Shown here: positions 54,321-64,000 of the stretch, one piece after another | Layout: each line of letters opens with the position of its first letter | Position numbering within the stretch: position 1 is the first letter of the stretch | DNA from: Siniperca chuatsi | Taxonomy: Eukaryota; Chordata; Actinopteri; Centrarchiformes; Sinipercidae | Assembly (NCBI RefSeq): GCF_020085105.1 | Contig: NC_058056.1 | Location: forward strand, 11,716,929 to 11,780,928 | Direction of reading: 5' to 3' | Length of the DNA stretch: 64,000 nucleotides | Program-made: the position numbers and the translations under genes | Notes under the pieces: generated by a model | What the model was told of the DNA's origin: nothing | Database searches by the model: none | The model's input: the letters and a program-made list of their open reading frames with translations, nothing else

Positions 54321-56401
54321 TGAGTTTCAGAGTAGTTAGACAGTAAAGCAAAAAAAATATGACCATAAAGAATTCAATGATGATCTCCATGCTGAAACGA
54401 AATTGACACCGGTAATGTTTGGCCATTTAGGGAGCAGGGCAACAAGCTGTAAACACAACATTGACATATTAACATGTTGTAAAGTTAATATGACAAATAT
54501 GTTAACAACCTTTTTTTATTTACACATCAAGCAGACATGGTGTAATGTGATTATTAATTTGGGGTTGTCTTGCTCGTGTCCACCTGAAGAATGTAAGTCC
54601 AATATTCCATCCAATATTATTTAGCTCTGTTTTTGGTCTCCACCAACACCTGAGGAAAATGTTAGTACATATAATATTGTTTAGAGCAGCTTTAAGCATA
54701 CATTTTTTTCGTTTGTCACTCTTGATTTTCATTACTGGTGATATGATGAAGAAGCCCAACTCAACAGAGAGATGGGGTGAGTCCAGGAGGCCAGAAACCC
54801 ATGGGCGTTCATGCTCACCTGCCAAGGTTACTCATTCAGTATAGAAATGACAATGAATGGCTGGATGTTAAGGACTCAAAGACATGTCTGCACAGAGCCA
54901 AACAATCAGAAACTAGACAATGAATCATGTATTCAGTCATATCAATAACCAGGTCTCACGTCATATATCCTATATGATAAAAAACAGAATAAGACCCAAC
55001 ACCAAGATACTGGTGTGCATGTTTACATACTCATTTTAAGCACACTGACAATCTTAGTGACTCACCCTCTCTCACCCATTCAGTGTGTGTGTGTGTGTGT
55101 GTGGAGGGGTGGTGGTGAGGGGGTTGCCAGGGTGAAGGTAGCACAGCAGTTGTCACTGTTGAGGCCCTTTTCCCCCCTTTCTCCTCCTGCTTATCCATTA
55201 ACCAACACCATGGTTACATCACTGCAGCTAATGCTCCCTCTTACATCTCAAATAGCCAAAGACCCTATAGAAACAGATTACTCATGTTTGTGCAGCTTTT
55301 TTCTAGTCCCCCATCCTAATTGCCTGCTTTATCAACATCATCTCATGTACAGTGTTGGCTATGCGTGTGTTTGTTTGCCCATTAACTGTTGGACTGTCCA
55401 TCCTCAGCGTGATTGTGTCATGAAGCCAGGTCAGAGAGTTTAGCGCGAGCCACTGGCAGCTCACGCAGTCTGGTGGTTTGAAGACCTTTTGATGGGTTCA
55501 TTATAATCAGAGCTGTGGTGTGTCTGGGCCCAGATGGCAGCGGTGTTTACACTAACGGGATTAGGATTATCTCCAGATTAGACAGGCGAGTTGAAAGGCC
55601 TGCTCCGCTGACACGCCTGGCCCCATGCTAACCCTCTAGAATTTATCTCAGATACTACTAACCCACAACAGACAAGATAGCTGTCAGTTAAGGAGGGCAA
55701 GGAAGGTGCTTGGGGAAAGGGGCAACAACAACAAAAACAAAAAAATCCACAACGCTTTCATGCTGCAGTCCAAAACGAATGTTGCTGAATCGCACAAGGT
55801 GCTGCACAGGAAATCCTTGCACCTTGTGTGTTTATTTGGTTTTAAGGCTGACCAATTTGTTGGACTGGCTGAGGTTTAAAGCAAAACATTGGTTTGACAC
55901 CAGTCAGCTGGGGCCAGATGTATCTGAGAGAGAGAAAGAGGGGGGAACATATACAGCCTGTTCCAACTGAATCATCACTGTTATGTAACACTGGCCTTAG
56001 GATGGGGAGGGTGAGCAACAGAGAGAGAGAGAAACTGAGCTCAGAAGACTGACCCAGATCAACAAATGCTGGAGATAAGTACCTGAGGGGAGGGCAGGAG
56101 CCAGCAGACTGTTTCTGAGGGGCACTGTCAGGGAAGAAGGGCTATAGAGAGAACGATAGGGAAACTAGAAGACAGCAGGAAAGACAGTGAGAAACTGGAA
56201 AACGGGAAGTAAAAGAATTTGATTTCTTGCATGCCAGCATATTCATGTGGTTTTACAGTGGCAGGCTCACAGCCTCATTAGGATCAGATGGACAGTAGCC
56301 GCAGCAGCCCCGGCTGAGTTCCAGTGACACAACCAGGCTGGAATGTGGGTCAGTAGGCAGTGAGATGGAGGACTGCAACCAGGGAAAGTTTCCTGCAAGC
56401 A

Positions 56402-56403
<2 letters not shown>

Positions 56404-56441
<38 letters not shown>
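56404..56441. repeat. (GT)n microsatellite
   Basis: GT dinucleotide run of about 38 bases, intergenic. Confidence 0.95.
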
Positions 56442-56442
<1 letters not shown>

Positions 56443-59400
56443 CCGCCCTCACAAGCAGATGTGTGTATCTGCGTCTCTTCCCGCTTGTGTTTTCCCCATC
56501 TTGCTTGACCGTCAGCCACTTTAAAAAAAAATAGAATAAAGGGAAGGGTGTGTGTGTTGAGTGTTGAGTAAGGAAGGGATGACAGTGAGTCCACTTCTCC
56601 TCTGTCCAGCTGACTACGATTCCCTCTGAGCATGTAACGAAATCTCTCAGCACAACCATAACCAAGCTTCCTGATGGGACATTATTCAATTCCACTACAG
56701 CTCATTCTCACACAGGAGGTCACAAGGTTAACCTAAGACAAGCCTATTTCTCTTCCGCCTATATTATATGTCCTATATTCACCCACATGTTGGTCAGAGA
56801 TAAGCAGCCAGTTCGACCATGCTCTTAGAATCACAAACCAGTGCAGTGTGTTTATGGTCCGTTTCCTCCTGTGCCCCACTGTGTAAAAGCATTCTGTATA
56901 CACGCCATACAAACCAGGCCAGACAGAACACAACCAGTTAACATAGTGGAAATATTGCTCAATGTGCCTGTGTGTCTGTGTGTGTTTTTTCTTTCTTTTA
57001 AAGTGCAGAGGTAAGAGATTCATCACAGCGACAGCTAGGGGATCTTAACAGTTACGAACGTTTATCCTCCCACTTTCCATAAACACAGACGCACTTCATA
57101 TGTTGCTCAATTATAAGCTTACTAAGGTGAGTTGCAGTTATCACATTCACTTTTCAAACTACAGATTCATACTTGTTTGACCTCAATGGTGGTTTATAAA
57201 CAAGAAATGCCAGAGTGACGTGTTTAACTGGTAGTGTTTCTTGTCAGGTAGACTTGCCAAAGATAAGACATCTAATCTGCTTTTTTGTTTTCTGCCAATG
57301 TTTACAGGTTGATCCATTGTTCTGAGGTGCTGCAGTTGTGTGCAAAACATACTGAATATACTCACTCTTTGGCCATAGGAATATTAACAGGGTGAAATTT
57401 GCACACAGCTATGTGATCAAGTGAATTAGAGATGGTTATACACAAGCATACATACATCAATCAATGTGTAATTCCTTCCAGGGAACTTTTGTCTGTTATC
57501 TCACCCAGTTACACAGCTATGATCCGCTTTGTTAAACACAATTTCAACCAATTGTGTAATTAGCCTATGAATCATCCAAACAGATTCCCAGGCAGCAATG
57601 CGTGCAAATGCTGCTTTATTGCATCTAGTTAAGAGTTAGCTGTGAGGTCTCAATTCTAACAGGTAGCTGCACTGTAAATGCCATCACGCATTCCCTGGTG
57701 TCACAGTGAAGAAATGTTTCAAAAAGAAAAGGAAAGGTGAATGAGATTGATGAAGTGTGTCTGAGGAAGATGTATAAATCAGAGAGAGGCTGCTCTCCAC
57801 CCAGCCAAATCATCAATTCTCCACAGTCCCACCCTGTTTGCACACATCACACACTTCTATCTGACCACCAGTAAAGCTGTCACATGCTGTCTTATATCCT
57901 GGGAATATGTAGACCTATGTGACACAGCCATGAATGGATCTCCTCTTACATACACCAGATATTTAGTGAAGGGGATGCAACAGGTTGCAGCTGTTTGGGC
58001 CTAAAAGGCTTATTTTACTCCAGAAAATCAAATGTAGCCAGATGCTCTAAAAGGAGACAGCCACGGTATGAACATGTGTGTGAAAGTGATCACACTTGCA
58101 CTTAAGAAGTTGCTTAGTGTGGGCATTGCATGAACTTGAGAGCAGAAAATCTGGTCTAGCAAGTTAACCGTCAGGGCAGAGCAGAGCATCCCACGGGAAA
58201 ACGAGATCCTCTTACCTCATTATTTCCTTCAGGAAAAAGCCTGTTTTTTAAAACAAAGGAGTGCCAGACCCACTGAGTGTGTATTGTCAACACTAGCACA
58301 CATGCAGAGCTGTTGAGAACCTCATATCAATTTAAGTGTTTTTAACTTTCAACTTCAACTGAACAGTTACAGTCTGTGAATTGAGACAAGTCTATCACAA
58401 TTTATCTTTTTTTTAAACTCACTGGGTGAACTCAAATGTTTGTTGGGCATTTTGAAAACATGCCTGTTTATTTTAGTTCCTGAAAAAGTGACAACATGGA
58501 GATATGATCTTTCACCAAACAACAGTAGTGTTCGCATTTGCATCTCCAGAAACACACTGTGGACTAAACACTTAGTAGCATAGTTGCATTGTCCTGAAAT
58601 GAACCAGCATGAACTATGCTAACAATATACCTTAAGGAGAAATGCTTTGAACCTTGACAACATTATTAAGTTACTTATTGATTTCCTACTCTTGTGCTGT
58701 ATCACTTCAGATGAATGTTGTGCTCAGAAGGTTAACAGGAAACATATAAGACAGGTTGCTCCTATCTGGTCCAAGACCTGATATCTGATTTTGTTTTCAC
58801 TTCCTGACGTAGTATAAAGTACAAACAGCACAACAGCTGCAGCTGATGTCCATCTAAGGTGTCATTGCTGTTTACTGTGACTAGACTTCATTGCTGGTTG
58901 ACTTGTTCTGAGTTTACCAAGGAAATATAAGGACTACAAAGCACTGAGTTCTGCAGAACATGGAAATATTACATAGATTCCTTTAAAAATGTAGCAAAGT
59001 CAATTTTGTTGGAGAGTTTCTATCATCTATTGTATGTAGATGGGGTCATTTAACTTCCTCAACGGAGCCTCCTGAGACCAGCTGTTGATTTTGCAAAGGA
59101 AATATTCAACTGTGCCAGAAAATAGTGCCCTCTGGGCTGAAAATGGGGCCCAGAGAGTGAACACAGGCAGGTAAAACACCAACTAATCCGAGCCACGATA
59201 AAGGCCAGTGAGGTGTGAGACGGTTGGGAGTTCAGGGTGTGCCTGGCTCGCCTGTCAGGCTGTACTTGAACGAAATGGATGCTTTGAGTTTATTATACAA
59301 AATGACTGGCATTCAAACCTCAGTCATCTAGGCTTGCAGAGACTCGTCAGTGAAGTCACCGATAGGGAAGCAGCATCACACAGGGACTCTTCATATGAGG

Positions 59401-60276
59401 AATTAAATATGCAAGAAGTTAGTACACGTTAGGCATTTAGCTCAGTCTTATACTGGATGAATTCCACTAAGGGAGCAGATAGGAGTTTGTTGCCCTGCTC
59501 AAATTCTGAACTTATTTTTCCTGATAAACCCCTGCTAGGGTCAAAACGTTGCCTTTTTTCAGTCCAATACATTTTTGGTAACTTTAACCCAGTGTGAGGA
59601 TACTCTCCAGTTTTTACTCCATTAATTCTGCTACCTTGTATCCCTCCTAAATATAGGACAGGATGTGCACACAACTACCTTCCTGCAAATTCTGAACTCA
59701 GTGCCAGTGTGAGTGCAAAGCAAAGGTAACCACAATATATGGCAGTGTAAGAATCTTGCCCACCACATGAAGGGTTGCAGGAAAATCTGCTGGAAAGTCA
59801 GGTTTTTTCTCAGGTAGCCTGAGAGTTTCAAGTTAATGTTTATTATTGATCCCACTCATCTTACAGATAAACACAACTCTTTATCTATCCTCTATCTGTA
59901 CTACAGCCCTTTACTCTAATTATACAAAGTAGCTCTCTGGGGGACAGCAGCTGCATGTAAGGAGTCTCACTGGCAAACGCCCACCAACTACATGGACCAC
60001 AAAGGAATAGAGTATACAACAAAGGGTAGTAAAAGGCATGTCACATAACAAATCCAAGCCTTATGTAAGGGGACAAGAAGATAGTGTCATTCAATAATGT
60101 AGAAATCATCGAGAGATTTTCACTTCTTCCATTTACAGGCCATGTTTATAGCCACTAACATGAAGCAGTGCTACTCTCCAACTGCATACCTATGTGAATA
60201 GCTGCACTGGATCCAAGTAGTAGTCCACACTAAATCCTGTCTCAAAACCCTTGGGACTGTTCTAAAGATACCGATT

Positions 60277-60294
60277 GTGTGTGTGTGTGTGTGT
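60277..60294. repeat. Short (GT)n microsatellite
   Basis: GT run of about 18 bases. A matching short CA run lies at 60371-60386. Confidence 0.85.
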
Positions 60295-60995
60295 GAGTGT
60301 AACCTAGTTCAGAGCACATCAGGTGCCCAGCATGCAGCAGCCACTGCAGAGGGGAGGATCCACAACAATATCACACACACACACACATTCTTCAAGGGCA
60401 AGTCTCAAGGACAAGCTCTGTCTAACCTTCTGTAGACCAGCAGCTGGTGCACAAGACGCATTCGTTTATACGGCAGATACCGCAAAGTGACAGAGGAGGG
60501 AAATCAAGCAGTTTTTATGATCTGCCCTCAATTTACAGCCGATTGGTGTGTGTGATAGTAGGCTGTTTCTGGAGAGGCGCTACCACAGCAGCGTGTGGTG
60601 GATCTTATCCACACTTTCGGTGTGAGGCACGATAAATGTGTCATTTGTTACTTCCACCTCAAACATTTAAATCAAGGGTTCACTTGAGTGCAAGGTTTCT
60701 TTAGGTTGCCATGGTAACTAATAGAAGCTGTGATTGTAATTTTGAGGTGAGAACAAAAATTTGATGGCAAGGTCTAAATGTTCTGAGATGTTTGATATTC
60801 ATTTTTAGAGGAATGCAGTAACTTATGCCTTAGGAGTGTATGGCATTGTGTAATTTATGAATTAAAAACAATGACTTCAGGTTTGTATGCAAATATGGTA
60901 TAAAAATTTAATGTTGCCGTTGATGTTAGCATGCTTAAAATCAACCAAAATCAGGAGAAGCATTGAAATCACAAAGTGACATGTGAGATATATAC

Positions 60996-61109
60996 GGAAG
61001 AGGATTAGCGCCACATGTGAAAATTTATATGAGTTAGGGTGAACTCAGGATTCTGACTTTTTCCACAAGTGGAAAATGTATTTTTCACACGTGGCCCTAA
61101 TCCTCTTCC
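60996..61109. mobile_element. Fold-back MITE-like palindrome
   Basis: The left arm begins GGAAGAGGATTAGCGCCACA (60996-61023). The right arm (61082-61109) reads, reversed, GGAAGAGGATTAGGGCCACG, with only about two mismatches over 28 bases and a spacer of about 58 bases. Inner parts also pair partly (TTTCCACAAGTGGAAA). No ORF is present. It resembles a small fold-back DNA element common in fish. Confidence 0.6.
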
Positions 61110-61790
61110 ATAGACATAAAGTACAGCAGTGCTACTTCTTCTTTTTTTTGCCCATTTTTCCTATTTTCTTAACAAAATAGAGGTTCATCGGTGCCTGGTG
61201 GCACGTCATAAAGACAACTCTTGATTTTGTCTCCTTCACCAGGAGCGATAAGCTATTATTTACAGAACAATTTGTACATCAAACAAACAATCAACCAAAC
61301 CAGGAACTAACTCATTCACTCACTCATATGTACACAGAAAGGCATTCACACTTCACTCCAATTATAAGTGTGCAATGATGAAATGAAGACCTCTCAACCA
61401 ACTTCCACACACACCCTGAAGGCTACATCACACTGGTAAACTATTACCAAAATTCTGACAACAGATTATATTGTTTCCCATCACAGCATACCAGGAATTA
61501 TAGCTATAAAATCAATTTCATTACCCCTGTTCATAACTAAAAACACTGTGCAAAGAAAAAATTAAAACACAGCACACTGCTCCTCCCACTATCAGGTTCA
61601 TTGATAAGCACAGTCAATTCATAGGCCTCTAGCAATATGAATGTATTGTATTCCAAACAAAATTCACAGCTATTTACATGAGGCATGTTATATAAAAACT
61701 GTAGCTTTTGGAAAAGCGACAGGTAACTTTGAGAGTAAAAGTTCCTGACTGAATGAGGCAGTTCATTTCAAAAACACACTCGTTTGCATC

Positions 61791-63661
61791 TCAAGAGTGC
61801 TTCAGTTCAGATAATCTGCGTAGAAGCTGCTGTTGTCGGGTCTTGAGGCGTTTCTTCTCCTGAAGCTGCCGTTTCTCCTTGGTGTGCAGCTCCACGAGGT
61901 ACTCTGTTGCATGTGTCAGGATGGCCACCTTCGGTGTCTTGGCCGACTCAAGGCCGGGGATCTGATCCCGTAGGGCAAGGAAACGGGACCGGAGATCATT
62001 CCTCCTCTTCCTCTCAAGGAAGTTGTGGTTCCGCCTGCGGTCCGTGTCCTCTGTGTCTGAGTTTTGGGGAGACTCTGAGGGGGAGGTGGGCTGGGAGACA
62101 CGAGCCGAACAGCCCGGATGCTGACTGGATGCTGTGCAGGTACGCTTGCTTTGAGGCTCTTCCTCATACTCCTCCTCCTCATCTTCTTCCTCCTCCTCAT
62201 CCTCCTCAGGTTCTGGCTCGCTGTCTGGGGAGCGGGCGGCGTAGTTGTGCTGTTGCCGGTGGACAGACATGTGGAAGCGTTTGGGACAGGGGTCGGCCCG
62301 GACCGTGATGGTCACTGGTTTTTTTACGTTCACCAGCCGCACCCGGTTCTGTTTACTCTCCACAGTGACCACATCGATTTCCTCTTCATCATCTGTGATC
62401 ACATAGGAAAACAACTCATCAATATACACATAGAAAAGGGTTTAACAAGCACAGTGTTTCAATGCCATCCTTCACAAAACACTTCACAAGCTTTCGCACT
62501 CCTGCATACGAAAGAGCAGAGTCAAGCTGAATCAAAATTTAACCAAACTGACTATAAGGAAGTGCATTCCACAGCCAAACATGAGGGGGGCAGAGCAGGA
62601 GCTGAGGTGTTAACAACAGTGGTCACCCATGCCAAAGCTAGCAGGAATTCAGGCTTTTGTCATTGAGCATTGAGCATTCATCAACAATTTAAATGAGGAG
62701 ATCTACTGGCAGGGGCACTCCCTAATTTAGGAAGTGTGAAAGAGTTACTCTCACGGTCTGTCGCTGTGTGTGTAGTAGTAATAAATCATCATGACTCGAT
62801 CAGCCCGCCCCTCTGCCGCACTCTGATTGTAATGCAGAGCCAGTGGCAGATATTGAAAGGGGGGGGGGGAATTCAAGTAAAAGTGACGGGGGCGCGGCTT
62901 TTAAAAGATTGCATGCGTATCTTGAGCAAGCATGTGGCGCATTGTCAAAGTGAGGGTAAAAATCCAGCTTTAAGGTGACTGACTGTTTCGTACTTGATAA
63001 CCCCTCTGCACCACAGACCACAGTTATGCAACGGCAGCCCAGTTTTCCAAATAGAGGGCAATATAATCCTGAGGCAGGGGCAGGGTGGGGCAATTTAGAG
63101 CATGACTGCTTCCTTACCAGAGGAATCAGAGCGAGACTCGGAGCCAGACGACGCCGACTTCCTGCAGCTGCTTGCCGGGATGGTGAGAACAGCCGCGGGG
63201 TCGACGCAGTCTGTCGCCGAGGCGGCGAGCGGGCCACCGGGAGAGACGCACTGCGCTTTGCTCGGTTTCACGGCGATCTGGGCAACAGGGGAGACACCGG
63301 TCTGTGCTGCAGCTGACACTCTCCCGTTGACCTTCTCCAGCTGCTTACTGGCAGAGAAACTACTCCACATGCAGTCCTGGATGATGATGGAGCTGAGGTT
63401 GCCGAACAGCTTCTCTGTATCGGGGATGAACTGACCCTCGCACTCCTCGTCCTGACCCAGGACTTTGGACAGCCAGCTGAGCTTGTCTCCCGGCGAGAGT
63501 TGCAGAGCACCACCGCTCAGAGTCCGGGTGGGAGACATGGGAGGGGTGGGCAGCAGCTCGAACTTTTTCCATATGTCCTCGCTTGGTGCGGTCGACTTGT
63601 AAAAATCCTCCTCTGTGTCGAAATCGTTGAAAAAATAGTGCTGGTAACAGTCGAACTCCAT
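61791..63661 (-). CDS. mycl: L-Myc proto-oncogene protein
   Basis: Nuclear bHLH-leucine-zipper transcription factor that binds E-boxes with Max and drives growth genes. Two coding exons, minus strand: 63118-63661 and 61791-62392, joined GT-AG in phase 1 (SDSS-D-DEEEIDVVTVE), 381 residues. Myc box I is FYKSTAPSEDIWKKFELLP (about 20-38) with TPPMSP phosphodegron-like sites (39-44). Myc box II is IIIQDCMWSSFSA (about 92-104). KKPVTITVRADP, then HRQQHNYAAR, is the conserved central segment typical of L-Myc. A long Asp/Glu run spans about 240-260. The basic region, HLH and zipper span about 300-381 (HNFLERKRRNDLRSRFLALRD). DYD-type start (MEFDCYQHYFF) and length fit L-Myc rather than c- or N-Myc. 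The ATG follows a 3' acceptor at 63747, so a non-coding first exon lies beyond. The gene is intact. Confidence 0.95.
62393..63117 (-). other. mycl intron, non-coding
   Basis: Donor GTAAGG at the 63118 side and acceptor CACAG at 62393. It contains a G10-type run (about 62861-62870) and CpG-containing DNA. No other exon was seen. Confidence 0.65.
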
Positions 63662-63746
63662 GTTTCCAGTTAATAAAATCCTTTAGAGGGTATTCCAAGA
63701 AATGATCAAATGACACCAGTGGCCTCTGAAGAACGTCCTGCACAAC
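63662..63746 (-). other. mycl: mycl 5' UTR part of coding exon 1
   Basis: Between the acceptor TTTTCCCTCAG (minus strand, ending at 63747) and the ATG lies an 85-base leader. MYC-family genes usually have a non-coding first exon, which would be upstream of this point and possibly outside the window. Confidence 0.6.
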
Positions 63747-64000
63747 CTGAGGGAAAATATCACAGTGATTAACAATGATCCTTTTAAAGTAGTTCCCATT
63801 AGATGTGTGATCACATTTCAACTATCCATCTAATGGGCTATTAGGATATCACATCCCTCTAACAGCCTACTTTCTACAATGGGCCCACATTAATAATTGA
63901 TTGCATCTTGCGGATGTCCTCTTTGCAATGATGGACTCAAACTGTCCAGGCACACAAGGTTATTACATAATCTAGTTATATATAAGCGTCAAGTATGATT

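Larger units (their letters stand above)
48853..61790. other. 13-kb intergenic region between mycl and nt5c1a
   Basis: No coding exon was recognised on either strand. It holds CA/GT microsatellites, a dispersed repeat of about 0.8 kb (49585-50375), a purine/pyrimidine-rich block with E2F-like sites (52100-52600), a homeodomain/forkhead motif cluster (55544-55581), a fold-back element (60996-61109), and X-box-like sites (50605, 60705). The right end, from about 61140, is probably mycl 3' UTR. Any of the motif clusters could be distal control elements for mycl or nt5c1a. Confidence 0.5.

Noticed and set aside
61907-62666. 133- and 182-codon plus-strand frames over mycl
   Set aside because: They are antisense to the conserved mycl bHLH exon.

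Overview
The window reads as ray-finned (teleost, probably percomorph) fish nuclear DNA. It holds compact vertebrate genes with GT-AG introns, many (CA)n runs, dispersed repeats of kinds I remember from percomorph genomes, and an I/Nimb-type LINE with the GAA-rich tail common in fish. There are six protein-coding loci plus mobile elements. I see no prokaryotic genes, CRISPR array or operon.

Layout. (1) About 1-20.7 kb, plus strand: the 3' two thirds of zdhhc14, a DHHC palmitoyltransferase. Seven coding exons are present and the N-terminal exons lie upstream of the window. One intron (9039-10573) is a textbook U12-type AT-AC intron. The last exon carries an apparent one-base frameshift before the conserved C-terminus. 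(2) 22.6-26.3 kb, minus: a complete eight-exon tandem-repeat galectin, lgals8, convergent with zdhhc14 and carrying a short TIR element in one intron. (3) About 27.1-32.1 kb, plus: a nearly full-length non-LTR retrotransposon with ORF1 (zinc knuckles) and ORF2 (endonuclease, reverse transcriptase, RNase H), broken by one stop and two homopolymer frameshifts. (4) 32.1-38.6 kb: a cluster of three small ISG12/IFI27-like genes, two in direct tandem (plus) and one inverted (minus). Each has interferon-response-like promoter motifs. The tandem pair shares a nearly identical block, and the inverted gene has a triplicated exon-2 unit. (5) 41.2-48.9 kb, minus: complete six-exon nt5c1a (cytosolic 5'-nucleotidase IA) with an L1-like LINE remnant in an intron. 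(6) 48.9-61.8 kb: no gene seen, but dispersed repeats, a fold-back MITE and a few clustered transcription-factor-like motifs. (7) 61.8-63.7 kb, minus: both coding exons of mycl (L-Myc). NT5C1A and MYCL are also neighbours on human 1p34, which supports both calls.

The genes do not form one pathway. The most coherent functional unit is the ISG12 cluster, next to lgals8, whose human orthologue is linked to detection of damaged endosomes. No wholly new system was found. The most unusual observations are the U12 intron, the promoter deletion in the first ISG12 copy, the palindromic and canonical interferon-response-like elements, the triplicated micro-exon unit in the third copy, and the apparent frameshift in zdhhc14. 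Exon boundaries were set by reading splice sites and comparing with family proteins from memory. No alignment or database search was run.
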